Source: JABFSM01 sp964439025 (lineage in GTDB: Bacteria > Gemmatimonadota > Gemmatimonadetes > Gemmatimonadales > GWC2-71-9). Taken from it: a DNA stretch of 64,000 nucleotides. The DNA lies in contig CAYTMW010000001.1 of the NCBI GenBank assembly GCA_964439025.1, positions 124,001 to 188,000 on the forward strand. The letters are read 5' to 3'. The translations under genes and the position numbers were made by a program. The stretch's first letter is position 1, and each line of letters begins with the position of its first letter. Shown in pieces: positions 24,919 through 33,875 of this stretch. Below the pieces are notes generated by a model, which had not been told where the DNA came from, did no database searches, and saw only the letters and a program-made list of their open reading frames with translations.

Positions 24919-26976
24919 GTGCGAGCCATCGCCGGGCTGGTCACGGCAGGAATATGGTTCAGCACAGGACTGGGCGGTGCCTCGGCACGCGCCCAGTCGC
25001 CGCCTCCGGGATTACCCACCGGCCAGACTGCCGTGCTCGACGTGCCTTACCTCCCCCAATCGGTCCTGCTATGCGGGGGGGCGGCAGTCGCCATGGTCGA
25101 GCGGTGGTGGGGGCGGCGCGGGGTGTACGCCGAAGACTTCGCCGACTTGGCCCGGCCGGCGCTGGGCGGCATTCTCACCACTGACCTCGCGTCGGCCGCT
25201 CGCGCCCGGGGCTGGGACACCCGGGTCTTGCGTGGTACGCCGGACCTGGTCCGACAGAACCTTCGCGAGGGCGTTCCGGTGGTGGCTCTTATCCAAGTCG
25301 CCCGGGACCGATACCACTACGTCGTCGTGCTCGGTTGGAGCGACGGCCGTGTGGTCTTCCACGATCCTGCCAGAGCCCCATCCACCACCATTGATGAGAC
25401 CCAGTTCCTTGCCCGCTGGACCGGGGCCGACCGCTGGGCGTTGGTGATCCGGCCGGCGCCGGCTGCGGCTGCCACCGCAAGCGCTGACACGGTTCCGGTC
25501 GACCCAATGCCGTGTCCTCCCTGGCTCGACCGGGCACTCGACGCCGTCACTGCCAAACGACTTGACGAGGCCTCTCGGCTGCTCGCGGAAGCCGCGCAAG
25601 CCTGCCCCTCCGAACCCTTGGTCCTGCGCGAACTGGCTGGCGTCCGATTCAAGCAGGGCCGCCATGCCGAAGTCGTCCGCCTTGCCACCGAGTACCTGGC
25701 GCTGGTCCCCGGCGATGGGCATGGCTGGCAGCTCCTCGCGACCAGCTTGTATCTCACCGGCGATCCGGACGGCGCGCTCCGGGCATGGAACCAGATCGGC
25801 CGGCCGACGGTGGACCTCGTCCGAATCGAGGGAACGCGCGGGATCCGGTTCCAGGGGATTTCCGGCGCGATGTCGGTGCCGCACGGGGCGGTGCTCACCC
25901 CGTCCCGTCTGGCGCTCGCCCGACGCCGAGTGTCCGATATCCCTGCGCTTCGGCGAGCGGTCGTGGAATTCCAGCCGGTCCCAGGCGGCATCGTCGAGGT
26001 CCGAGTGGCAGTCGTCGAACGCCCAATGGTGGAGCGCACCTGGCGTCTGGTAGCGGCCGGGGCGATTCGAGCCGTTGCTCAGAACGAGGTGGGCCTCGAG
26101 GTCGCCAGCCCAACCGGGGCGGGAGAGCTCTGGAGCGGGAACTGGCGCTGGGAGTCCGCCCGCCCTCGAGTTGTCTTTCGAGTCGACATGCCCGCGGATC
26201 TCGGATTTCAGGGAGTGATCGGAATAGAGGGGGCCTGGGAGCGATTTCGTTTCGCGCTCGATACCGCGAACGCCACGGTTCTTGAGGAATCGCGGCGATC
26301 TGCCGTCGTTGGCTTTGGAGGTTGGGTCACCGCCGGGGTGCGTCCGTCGGCAGCCCTTCGATTCGAGCGATGGTCCGGGAATCGAGACTATCTGACGGTC
26401 TCGGTTGGCGCCGAGCTCCGCGCGCTTGGCAATCGGTTGGCGCTGACCGCGACGAGCGAGCACGCCTTCGCGCTCTCGACCCACCCGACGTACGCGCGGG
26501 GCGGTGTCCGCGCGACCTGGGCTTCCTCTAGCGGGCTGGGCCGTGCGGCTTGGTCCGCTCAACTCGGATTCGATTGGGCGAGCACCCATGCTCCACTTGG
26601 AACCTGGCCAGTTGCCGGCGGGAATTTGTCCTGGGCCATTCCGCTCCGGGCGCATCCAGTCACCAGCGGCGAACCACTCGCCGGCCGAAGCACCGGCCGC
26701 GGCATCATTCACGCGAGTCTCGGCGGCGACCAACCCGTCTATCGCGTCGGACCGCTCGTCCTCGCCGTCGGCGTGTTCCTCGACGGAGCCGAGGTCATCG
26801 AGGCCGCGGATGGCTCAGTCAATGACCGCTTCTATCTCGACGGGGGTGCCGGCATTCGGATCGGGATTGCCGAGGGACAACTGGGCGTCCTCCGAATTGA
26901 TCTGGCGAGAGGCCTGGTGACGGATCGGCGCTCTGCACTGACCGTCGGCGTCCACCAAAGCTGGCCGCCGTTTTAG
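24919..26976 (+). CDS. C39 cysteine peptidase fused to TPR, POTRA-like and beta-barrel domains
   Basis: 685 residues from GTG 24919; signal peptide to ARAQ (about 26). Residues 35-170 are a C39 peptidase (PA2778-like): VPYLPQSVLLCGGAAVAMV with the Gln and catalytic Cys, RYHYVVVLGW with the His, and VFHDPAR with the Asp. Residues about 195-290 are TPR repeats. About 298-370 looks like a POTRA unit (DLVRIEGTRGIRFQGI, LTPSRLALARRRVSDIPALR, GIVEVRVAVVERP). The last ~310 residues alternate like an Omp85-type barrel and end in Trp-Pro-Pro-Phe, with the terminal aromatic typical of barrel proteins. PA2778 proteins normally stop after the TPRs, so the barrel fusion is unusual. Probably one unit with the upstream gene. 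Confidence 0.75.
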   Translation: MRAIAGLVTAGIWFSTGLGGASARAQSPPPGLPTGQTAVLDVPYLPQSVLLCGGAAVAMVERWWGRRGVYAEDFADLARPALGGILTTDLASAARARGWDTRVLRGTPDLVRQNLREGVPVVALIQVARDRYHYVVVLGWSDGRVVFHDPARAPSTTIDETQFLARWTGADRWALVIRPAPAAAATASADTVPVDPMPCPPWLDRALDAVTAKRLDEASRLLAEAAQACPSEPLVLRELAGVRFKQGRHAEVVRLATEYLALVPGDGHGWQLLATSLYLTGDPDGALRAWNQIGRPTVDLVRIEGTRGIRFQGISGAMSVPHGAVLTPSRLALARRRVSDIPALRRAVVEFQPVPGGIVEVRVAVVERPMVERTWRLVAAGAIRAVAQNEVGLEVASPTGAGELWSGNWRWESARPRVVFRVDMPADLGFQGVIGIEGAWERFRFALDTANATVLEESRRSAVVGFGGWVTAGVRPSAALRFERWSGNRDYLTVSVGAELRALGNRLALTATSEHAFALSTHPTYARGGVRATWASSSGLGRAAWSAQLGFDWASTHAPLGTWPVAGGNLSWAIPLRAHPVTSGEPLAGRSTGRGIIHASLGGDQPVYRVGPLVLAVGVFLDGAEVIEAADGSVNDRFYLDGGAGIRIGIAEGQLGVLRIDLARGLVTDRRSALTVGVHQSWPPF

Positions 26977-27001
26977 CAGGATTTCCGCTGAACCGGGCGA
27001 C

Positions 27002-27259
27002 CTAGGTGCGCCGCCCCCTGCGGATGACGCGAATGATCAGGAGGAGCACGACGGCTCCGATGAACGCGACGAAGATGGTGCCGGCCAAGCCGCCGAAGGG
27101 CACCCGGATGCCCAACTCGCCGAAGAGCCAGCTGCCCAGGAAGGCGCCAACGATGCCGATGACGATATCGCCCAGGATCCCGTAGCCGACGCCGCCAACG
27201 ACAAGACTGGCCAGCAGCCCGGCGATCAGGCCAACGACGAGCAGGGTCAAGATATCCAT
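27002..27259 (-). CDS. GlsB/YeaQ/YmgE family membrane protein
   Basis: 85 residues, three hydrophobic helices rich in Gly (LLVVGLIAGLLASLVVGG, DIVIGIVGAFLGSWLF, IFVAFIGAVVLLLII) and a basic tail. The family is widespread and stress-linked in some species, but its activity is not established. The stretch 27260-27517 upstream holds its leader; I see no other gene there. Confidence 0.88.
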   Translation of the reverse strand: MDILTLLVVGLIAGLLASLVVGGVGYGILGDIVIGIVGAFLGSWLFGELGIRVPFGGLAGTIFVAFIGAVVLLLIIRVIRRGRRT

Positions 27260-27517
27260 GGAAATCTCCGTCTGTGAATGCTTAACTGCAATTCGCTATT
27301 TGACCATGACGGTCACCGGCCCATTCAGTGTGACGGTCCATACAGGCCACCTGAAGCATACCACGAATTGCGGCAACTGGCTTCGTCGCTGACCCAGCGG
27401 AGGCCAGCTTCAAGGGAGGGTTCGACCGCTTCTATTCGGGGAGCGATCCGCTCCCCTGTGACGCTGATCAGGCGCCACATCCGCGTGTCCAGCACACTGC
27501 GGAGCTCCTGCATCCGC

Positions 27518-27973
27518 TCAACGGTTGGCATTCCCATTGTCCATGTCGGCCACAATGCGCCACGGCCCTCCTGGCTCGCGCCGCAGAACGAGAATGAACT
27601 TGCCGACGTCCGGTGAATCGGCTCTGGAGGAATAGGCTCCAATGATGTAGCCGATGGTGTCGGCCGCAGCAAAGGCAAGGGCCCGCAGGACAAGGGGACC
27701 ACCATCCCCCCGATATGCCTCGGTGATGCCAGCGCGGCCGCGAACCGGGGGCCGGCCGGACTGGAGAACAAAGCCATCCTCCACAAAGAGCGTCGCTAAT
27801 CCACCAGCCGAGCGCGCTTGCCACTCGCGTTCGTAGTCTCGCAGGACGCGATCCAGATCCGGCGGCAAGGCAACGGAGGGCAGCGGTGCGGGAACCGGCA
27901 CGGCCGGTTGCGCGAGAGCGCTTCCTGGCGACACGAGCGAGAACGCGACGAGGATAGTTGAGAGCTTGAACAT
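27518..27973 (-). CDS. Exported NTF2/SnoaL-like (DUF4440-type) protein
   Basis: 151 residues with a signal peptide ending SALAQ. LDRVLRDYEREWQARSAGGL, ATLFVEDGFVLQSGRPPVRG and REPGGPWRIVADMDN follow the helix-sheet plan of SnoaL/DUF4440 cone-shaped folds. These bind small hydrophobic ligands or act as minor isomerases; no catalytic residues can be assigned. Last gene of the sigma-factor operon, 12 bases after the CpxP-like gene. Confidence 0.75.
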   Translation of the reverse strand: MFKLSTILVAFSLVSPGSALAQPAVPVPAPLPSVALPPDLDRVLRDYEREWQARSAGGLATLFVEDGFVLQSGRPPVRGRAGITEAYRGDGGPLVLRALAFAAADTIGYIIGAYSSRADSPDVGKFILVLRREPGGPWRIVADMDNGNANR

Positions 27974-27985
27974 CTAAAGGCTCCT

Positions 27986-28393
27986 TTACCGAGGTGGCAG
28001 GGTATCCACCCTCTGGCCTCCGGGACCGCTGGTCTTGCGCTTGAGCAGGAACATCCGCTTGCCGCCGAGCGAATCGAGCTTGGCGCGTTGGGCCGGGGTG
28101 AGAATCTGACGGAGCTCGGCGTCCAGCGAGTCCGCAATTGCGCCGAGACGCGGCACCATGTCGCGCATCGCCGCCTCCGCTCGTGGAGTGCCTCGCTCCA
28201 GAATCGAATCGGCAGCCCGTCGCTGCAGAGGAGTGAGCCCCAAGCGGCCGAGGACTTCCGGCATCTGTGTTGTCAGGCGCGTCTTGAGCAGCGAGCGCGG
28301 CTGCAGGGCGCGGTCCACGCCAATGCCGGCGGCAAGGCCCGCCGCGAACACGGCAAGGAGAAGAACAAGGCCACGCACCCGCCGGGCACTCAT
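27986..28393 (-). CDS. Spy/CpxP-like periplasmic heavy-metal sensor-type protein
   Basis: 135 residues. One N-terminal membrane segment (GLVLLLAVFAAGLAAGIGV) then helices with LGLTPLQRRAADSIL and ILTPAQRAKLDSL, the repeated L-T-x-x-Q-R pattern of the Spy/CpxP/CnrR group. These are envelope chaperones or metal sensors that modulate ECF sigma signalling. Its ATG overlaps the stop of the anti-sigma-like gene, and the operon begins with an ECF sigma factor, so a sensing role like CnrX/CnrY fits. Confidence 0.75.
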   Translation of the reverse strand: MSARRVRGLVLLLAVFAAGLAAGIGVDRALQPRSLLKTRLTTQMPEVLGRLGLTPLQRRAADSILERGTPRAEAAMRDMVPRLGAIADSLDAELRQILTPAQRAKLDSLGGKRMFLLKRKTSGPGGQRVDTLPPR

Positions 28394-28731
28394 CGCGAGT
28401 ACCCCTGAAAGGCGGTGAGCAGCTCTCCGTTACTCGGAACGTACCCTGATTCCGCCCAGTCGAGCACCCGGGCCTCCACCGATGCCGGCAGAGCAGTCTC
28501 CGAGCCGGAGCGCTGCCGCGCCAACACGATTCCGAGGGTACACAGCACGATCGCTGCCGCCGCTGCCAAGCCGGGGCGCCACCAGCCGGCCAGGTCCGCG
28601 AGCAGTGGCTCGCGCTCCGGCGTTCTCGCTCTGATCCGCGACATCGCGGCCCTGACGACCGAGTCGGCCTGGGCCGGGTTCGAACGCCCCAGGGCAGTGA
28701 GGTCGATGCGTCCGTCGTCACGCTCAGTCAT
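28390..28731 (-). CDS. Probable anti-sigma factor with one membrane helix
   Basis: 113 residues from ATG 28731, overlapping the sigma gene by 8 bases. A short charged cytoplasmic part (RIDLTALGRSNPAQADSVV), one transmembrane helix (AAAAAIVLCTLGIVLA) and a periplasmic tail. This layout and its place between an ECF sigma factor and a periplasmic sensor-like protein suggest an anti-sigma factor, although no ZAS-type Cys/His motif is present. Confidence 0.65.
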   Translation of the reverse strand: MTERDDGRIDLTALGRSNPAQADSVVRAAMSRIRARTPEREPLLADLAGWWRPGLAAAAAIVLCTLGIVLARQRSGSETALPASVEARVLDWAESGYVPSNGELLTAFQGYSR

Positions 28732-29284
28732 CGTCAGTTTCCAGGGAAGCACGCCCCCGGAGGAGGACGCGCAGTCGTTTCCGGGCGTCGCTCAGGTGAC
28801 GACGCGACATCACCTCCGAAATCTCCAGCAGCGCCGCAATCTGACCGTGCCGCCAGTCGTCCAGGTCGTGCAGCAGGACGACCTCGCGCTGAATCGGCAC
28901 GAGCTCCGCCAGCGCGGCGTGCAGTACCTGGGCAAGCTCGCGACGCTCGAGATCCGCTTCCGACGAGCCCACCGCAGGGCTGGGCGCGTCGTCATCCAGC
29001 GGTTCGGTGAGGCGGACGCGCAGGTAGTCGCGCCGGTTATGCGCGGTGTTTCGCACGATGCGCAGCAGCCAGGCGCCAAATCGCTCGGCCTCACGGCACT
29101 CCCCCAGGTGTTCCCATGCCCTGACGAACGCGTCCTGACACGCATCCTCGGCCTCAGCCCGCTCACCCAGCTGCGCCATGGCGACGAGATAGGTGGCGCG
29201 AAAGTGTCGCCGGAGGAGCACCTCGAATGCACCGGCATCGCCGCGCCGCGCCCGGTCCACGAGTGAGGCATCAGACTCCGTCAA
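28724..29284 (-). CDS. ECF-family RNA polymerase sigma factor
   Basis: 186 residues. Region 2 reads AEAEDACQDAFVRAWEHLGE, then RFGAWLLRIVRNTAHNRRR-like DNA-melting and -10 recognition sequence. Region 4 reads LVPIQREVVLLHDLDDWRHG, then IAALLEISEVMSRRHLSDAR, the -35-binding helix-turn-helix. First gene of a four-gene operon with anti-sigma, CpxP-like and NTF2-like genes. It probably controls its own operon in response to envelope or metal stress. Confidence 0.92.
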   Translation of the reverse strand: MTESDASLVDRARRGDAGAFEVLLRRHFRATYLVAMAQLGERAEAEDACQDAFVRAWEHLGECREAERFGAWLLRIVRNTAHNRRDYLRVRLTEPLDDDAPSPAVGSSEADLERRELAQVLHAALAELVPIQREVVLLHDLDDWRHGQIAALLEISEVMSRRHLSDARKRLRVLLRGRASLETDDD

Positions 29285-29293
29285 GCGCGCATG

Positions 29294-30466
29294 CTAGCGA
29301 GGCGCGGCCGCGGCCGGTAGCGCGATCAGCGACCGGAGGTAATGCGCGACCACGGTAGCGGCGGGCGGATCATAGTTCGAGAGCACGACGATCACCTCAC
29401 CGCCAGGGTACAGGGAAAACTCGGCATTCGTCCCCGCCCCGCCGCCATTGGCCCGGAAGTCCTGGCCCGCCGAAAACCGGGTTCCGAGGAGTGCCGCAGT
29501 TCGCGCGCTGTCCAACAAGCGGTGCCCAAGCAGCGCGTTGGCAAGCTTCAGGAAGTCGCCCACGGTCGAGTAGTGGCCACCGGCGGGACCCGACATCCCG
29601 GCCTGCGTGCTGGTGTTGGGGCGCCGCGGGCCACCGGTCATGATTCGCGGACCAGGCGGAGCGTTGCCGGCGGGGGTCGTGTCGCGCCGCTCGTAGCCGG
29701 GGCGCGGCCCGGCGCCGGCGAGGCGACGGTCACCGGCCAGGGGCGCGTCGAGCATCTGGGTCGTGTATCCGGTCGCGGCGTTGGTCCGGGTCACCCGACT
29801 GTCATAGGGCACCGTCTCGGTCATTCCGGCGGGGCGGAACACCTTCTCCCGCAAATATTCGTGGTAGGAGAGACCGCTCACGCGCTCGATGATCGCGCCG
29901 AGGAGGACGTAGCCGCCATTGCTGTACGCCTCGCTGGTTCCGGGCTCGAAGAGCAGCGAGTCATCCTGGAAGAGCTCCATGTAGTCGTGCACCGATCTGA
30001 CGTGCGGCGCCCGCGCCATGAACTTCTCGTTCCAGAAGGAGCCCACGCCCGAGCGATGCCGGATGAGCTGTTCCACCGTGACCCGGCCGCGCGCGGTTGG
30101 ATTCGGGTAGTCAGGCAGGAACTTTCCCAGGGTATCCGCGAGAGAGAGCTTCCCGGCCTGCTCGAGCTGGCGCATGGCGATCTGAGTGAAGAGTTTCGTC
30201 GTCGAGGCGATCTGGAGCTTGGAGCTCAGCTCCATCGCGATACCACGCTCCCGATCGGCGAGGCCGGCAGCGCGCTGGTACAGGACCTTGCCTTCGCGGG
30301 CGACGAGCACCACTCCGGAGAAGGAATCCGCTGCGACGCGGGCGCTGACAAAAGCGTCCGCCGCTCTGGGCAGGTCAGCGACCTGGCCTGGAGGTCGTGA
30401 CGGAACGGATGCTGCGGAAAGGACCGACACGAACGCTGCGGGGATGAATCTGGTGGCGCGGGTCAT
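29294..30466 (-). CDS. Exported serine hydrolase (beta-lactamase class C/DD-peptidase family)
   Basis: 390 residues; signal peptide in the first ~20 (AAFVSVLSAASV). Motif 1 S-x-x-K is in LQIASTTKLFTQIAM, motif 2 Y-x-N in TSEAYSNGGYVLLG, and the HxG-type third motif is replaced by the AGGHYST region. LIRHRSGVGSF is the conserved H-R/T-S-G turn. Substrates in this family range from peptidoglycan peptides to esters. Ends 9 bases beyond the sigma gene start on the same strand. Confidence 0.88.
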   Translation of the reverse strand: MTRATRFIPAAFVSVLSAASVPSRPPGQVADLPRAADAFVSARVAADSFSGVVLVAREGKVLYQRAAGLADRERGIAMELSSKLQIASTTKLFTQIAMRQLEQAGKLSLADTLGKFLPDYPNPTARGRVTVEQLIRHRSGVGSFWNEKFMARAPHVRSVHDYMELFQDDSLLFEPGTSEAYSNGGYVLLGAIIERVSGLSYHEYLREKVFRPAGMTETVPYDSRVTRTNAATGYTTQMLDAPLAGDRRLAGAGPRPGYERRDTTPAGNAPPGPRIMTGGPRRPNTSTQAGMSGPAGGHYSTVGDFLKLANALLGHRLLDSARTAALLGTRFSAGQDFRANGGGAGTNAEFSLYPGGEVIVVLSNYDPPAATVVAHYLRSLIALPAAAAPR

Positions 30467-30720
30467 GGAGCTGCTGCCTCCGTCAGGGGTCTACCCTAGA
30501 GACAGGCGGGACCCCCAAACCGTGAGTCGCGAGGGCAGTCGCGTGCCTACGGAACCCACTGGATGACCCGCTCCACCTTGGCGCCCTTCATATTCTGCCA
30601 CAGCTCCCTGGCCTGCATCTCCATTCGCGCGCAGGCGATCGCCATCGATTGGACCGGAAAGGGTGTGCGGTCGGGCCGGGCTCGCGGCGTCCGCACAGAA
30701 ACGGAAGAAAGTGGCACCGG

Positions 30721-33399
30721 ATGCATTCGACGCCAACCTACCACGCTCTTTCCGCCGAGGATGCGCTCCGGCAGCTGGAGAGCCGTCCCGAGGGCCTGAC
30801 CGACGCGGAGGCCGCCGACCGGCTCACCCGCGTCGGAGCGAACGAGCTCAGGGTCACCAGGCCGGTGTCGGCCTGGAGCATCCTGGTCGACCAGCTCAAG
30901 AGCGTGGTGGTGCTCCTGCTGGCGGCGGCGTGCGGGGTTTCGCTGGCCGTGGGCGATCTGGTCGACGCGACAGCGATCGCCGCGGTTCTGGTCATCAACA
31001 CGCTGCTGGGTTTCATCACCGAGCTCCGGGCTCGGCGAGCCATGGAGGCGCTTCGCGCGCTCGAGACGCCCAAGGCCCTGGTGATCCGCGGCGGCAAGTC
31101 CGTCGAAATCGAGGCGCGCGGGGTAGTCCCCGGGGAGGTCCTCCAGCTCGAGGAAGGCCGCTCGGTGCCCGCGGACGCCCGCCTCCTCGCCGCCGCGGAC
31201 CTCCGGGTGAACGAGGCGCCGCTCACCGGAGAGTCCGCTCCGGTCATTAAACAGCTCGATCCGGTCCCCGCAGACACGCCGCTCGCAGATCGCATCAACA
31301 TGATTTACAAGGGAACCACCATCGCCGCCGGGACCGGACGGGCTGTCGTCTTCGCCACCGGAATGGACACCGAGCTGGGACGGATCGGCCAATTAGTGGA
31401 GGAGATCGAGGACGAGCCTACCCCGCTGGAGCGCCGGCTCGACACCCTGGGCCGCCGGATGGTCTGGCTCGCGCTCGGAATCGGAGCGGTCGTCATCGCG
31501 GTGGGCGCGCTCCACGGCCAGGCCCTCGGCCGGTTGATCGAGACCGGCATCGCGCTGGCGGTGGCCTCCATCCCCGAGGGCCTTCCCGCCACCGCGACGA
31601 TCGCCCTCGCGGTAGGCGTCCACCGCATGGCGCGGCGGCGCGCGCTGGTGCGGCGGCTCCCCTCGGTGGAAACACTCGGATCGGTGACGATGATCTGCTC
31701 GGACAAGACCGGGACCCTCACCGCGGGCGAAATGACGGTGCGCACGCTGTGGACGGCCGGACGCGAGATCCAGATCGGGGGCACCGGCTACACGCCCGAG
31801 GGCAAGTTCACGGAGAACGACCGCGAGCTCACCGTGAAAGACGATCCCCCGCTCACGCTCGCGCTCACCATCGGAGCCCTGGCGAACCGGGCCGACGTGC
31901 GGAAGACCGGCCAGAGCTGGACCGTTCAGGGCGACGCGACCGAGGCGGCGCTCCTGGTGGCGGCGCGGAAGGCGGGCCTCGAGCGGGATGCGCTCCTCAA
32001 GGATCAGCCGGAGACCGCCGTGGTGCCCTTCTCGAGCGAGCGAATGCTCATGGCCACCTTCCACAAGGCGGCCGACGGCGCCACGCTCGCATACGTGAAG
32101 GGCGCGCCCGGGAAGATCGTCGAGCTCTCCACCCGCGCGCTCTCCGCCCACGGGGAAGAAGCGCTCGATGCGGCGCGGCGCGACCGCCTCCTCGACAAAA
32201 ACAAAGAGCTGGCCTCGCGCGGGCTGCGCGTGCTGGCGCTCGCGTCCGCAAAGGTTTCCTCGACCGACGAATCGGCCCTCAAGGACCTCACCTTCGTCGG
32301 GCTGGTGGGAATCATCGATCCGCCGGCCGAAGGCGTGAAGGACACCATCCGCAGCTTCAAGGAAGCCGGTATCCGCACCGTGATGATCACCGGCGACCAG
32401 CAGCTCACGGCGCAGGCCATCGCGCGCGAGCTCGGCATTCTGGAGGACGGTCAGGAGGTGATGAGCGGCAAGGACCTGGCGCAGGTGGCCCCGTCCGACC
32501 TCGGCTCCCGGCTCGAGCGGGTGGCTGCATTCAGCCGGGTGAGTCCCGAGGACAAGCTCGCCATCATCACCGCGTACCAGAAGCGAGGCGCCATCGTGGC
32601 GATGCTGGGCGACGGCGTCAACGACGCGGCGGCGCTCAAGAAGGCTGACGTCGGGGTTGCGATGGGCAAACGCGGCACCGACGTCGCGAAAGAGGTGGCC
32701 GCCGTGGTGCTGCAGGACGACCGCTTCCCCACCATCAGCGCGGCGGTCGAGGAAGGGCGAGTCATCTTCGACAACATCCGCAAGTTCGTGTTCTACCTCT
32801 TCAGCTGCAATCTCGCGGAGGTGCTGGTGCTGCTGGGCGCGAGCATTGTGGGGGGGCAGACGCCGCTCCTCCCGGTGCAGATCCTCTGGCTGAATCTGGT
32901 GACCGACACATTTCCGGCGCTGGCCCTGGCCCTCGAGCCCGCCGAGCCGGACATCATGCGCCGCCCTCCCCGCGGCCCCGACGAGGCAATCCTCTCGGCG
33001 CCGTTCCTCAAGCGCATCGCGGTGTACTCGGTGTTGATCGCCGTGCCGACGCTGGCCGCCTACATATGGGGGCTCTCGAGGGGGGGGAGCGATCCGCGCC
33101 GGGCGATGACCCTCGCCTTCATGACGCTGGCATTCGCGCAAACCTTCCATCTGGGCAATGCTCGGCGGAATGGGCCGGTGCTGGCCAAGGGGCAGGCCTT
33201 CTCGAATCCCTGGGCCTTTGGGGCGGTGGCGTTGGTGGCGGTGCTGCAGATCGCGTCGGTCCATGTGGCCCCACTCGCGCGGATGCTGGGCACGCGTCCG
33301 CTGTCGGGAACGGACTGGATGGCTGTGTTGCTCCTCTCGCTGGTTCCCGCCGTCCTCGGGCAGGGATTCAAGCTGCTGAGGACTCGCGCGCGCTCCTAG
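30721..33399 (+). CDS. Cation-transporting P-type ATPase (P2A, calcium-pump-like)
   Basis: 892 residues from ATG 30721, with GGAAGAAAG upstream; the frame is open further but those codons do not resemble the family. N-terminal cation-ATPase domain (LTDAEAADRLTRVGANEL), actuator motif PLTGESAPV, membrane motif ASIPEGLPATATIAL, phosphorylation site CSDKTGTLTAGEM, ATP-site KGAPGKIVEL, and hinge GDGVNDAAALKKADVGVAMG are all intact. About ten membrane helices. SERCA-like in motif order; the ion could be Ca2+, Mn2+ or Na+/K+. Confidence 0.93.
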   Translation: MHSTPTYHALSAEDALRQLESRPEGLTDAEAADRLTRVGANELRVTRPVSAWSILVDQLKSVVVLLLAAACGVSLAVGDLVDATAIAAVLVINTLLGFITELRARRAMEALRALETPKALVIRGGKSVEIEARGVVPGEVLQLEEGRSVPADARLLAAADLRVNEAPLTGESAPVIKQLDPVPADTPLADRINMIYKGTTIAAGTGRAVVFATGMDTELGRIGQLVEEIEDEPTPLERRLDTLGRRMVWLALGIGAVVIAVGALHGQALGRLIETGIALAVASIPEGLPATATIALAVGVHRMARRRALVRRLPSVETLGSVTMICSDKTGTLTAGEMTVRTLWTAGREIQIGGTGYTPEGKFTENDRELTVKDDPPLTLALTIGALANRADVRKTGQSWTVQGDATEAALLVAARKAGLERDALLKDQPETAVVPFSSERMLMATFHKAADGATLAYVKGAPGKIVELSTRALSAHGEEALDAARRDRLLDKNKELASRGLRVLALASAKVSSTDESALKDLTFVGLVGIIDPPAEGVKDTIRSFKEAGIRTVMITGDQQLTAQAIARELGILEDGQEVMSGKDLAQVAPSDLGSRLERVAAFSRVSPEDKLAIITAYQKRGAIVAMLGDGVNDAAALKKADVGVAMGKRGTDVAKEVAAVVLQDDRFPTISAAVEEGRVIFDNIRKFVFYLFSCNLAEVLVLLGASIVGGQTPLLPVQILWLNLVTDTFPALALALEPAEPDIMRRPPRGPDEAILSAPFLKRIAVYSVLIAVPTLAAYIWGLSRGGSDPRRAMTLAFMTLAFAQTFHLGNARRNGPVLAKGQAFSNPWAFGAVALVAVLQIASVHVAPLARMLGTRPLSGTDWMAVLLLSLVPAVLGQGFKLLRTRARS

Positions 33400-33782
33400 C
33401 TCCGGAGCTCGCGCCGGCGAATCAGCCGGATGGTCGCGTTCCGTGCGGTGGTGATATCCCGGGAGCGGCTCAGCCGGTCCGCCCTCACACGACAAATGGG
33501 GCAGCGAGGATTGTTAGGAGAAATTTATGAATTGGTCCAACGAAGCGAAATCGCTCCTTTGAATGAATTGTGAACTAGTCCCGACGACCCTTGGCGGACG
33601 GCGGGGAAGGACTTTTGGTACAGGGACAAGGCGGCCACGAGCTCAGGCGATTCCGGCTCGTGGTCGCGCTGGCGATGGGGGTCACCGGGCGCCCGCGCCC
33701 GCGCCCAAGGCGAAGAACAATGCCTATGGCCGCGCAGCAGCGGGCAAAGCTCCTCGGCCTGGCACTCGGCCTCGCGATCGTC
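33400..33782. other. Gene-poor spacer with an 11-codon leader-like ORF
   Basis: Downstream of the ATPase I see no conserved gene. TTAGGAGAAATTT is followed by ATG at 33529 opening MNWSNEAKSLL and a stop, a very short frame with an unusually good ribosome site for this window. The stretch is less GC-rich around 33510-33580. Frames from 33590 on lead into the cytochrome-like remnant. Confidence 0.35.
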
Positions 33783-33875
33783 GCCGCCGCCGTCGCCCAT
33801 TACGACCGGGTGTTCGCACTGGGTCTCACCCTGCAGCAACAGGCGGATCTGGCGGCGTACCTGCGTACCCGCTAG
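33783..33875 (+). pseudogene. C-terminal remnant resembling di-haem cytochrome c peroxidase family
   Basis: The frame ending TAG at 33873-33875 closes with VAHYDRVFALGLTLQQQADL then AAYLRTR. This matches the closing segment of MauG/cytochrome c peroxidase-type proteins (V-x-H-Y-D/N-x-G-x-x-x-G-L-T-x-x-x-K-x-D-L-x-A-Y-L). No haem CxxCH motif lies upstream in any frame, so the rest of the gene is gone. It could instead be a small membrane protein starting at 33720, since a hydrophobic stretch precedes it. It overlaps the galK stop by 4 bases. Confidence 0.45.

Noticed and set aside
25069..26733. Open frame of 554 codons antisense to the C39 fusion gene
   Set aside because: No recognisable motif, while the other strand has peptidase, TPR and POTRA patterns.
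30547..30645. Possible 32-codon gene on the bottom strand before the P-type ATPase
   Set aside because: Charged helical peptide but no ribosome site and no recognised family; left out for lack of support.
31393..33495. Open frame of 700 codons antisense to the P-type ATPase
   Set aside because: It mirrors the ATPase codons, is rich in His/Arg/Gly/Glu, and has no domain; a GC-rich shadow frame.
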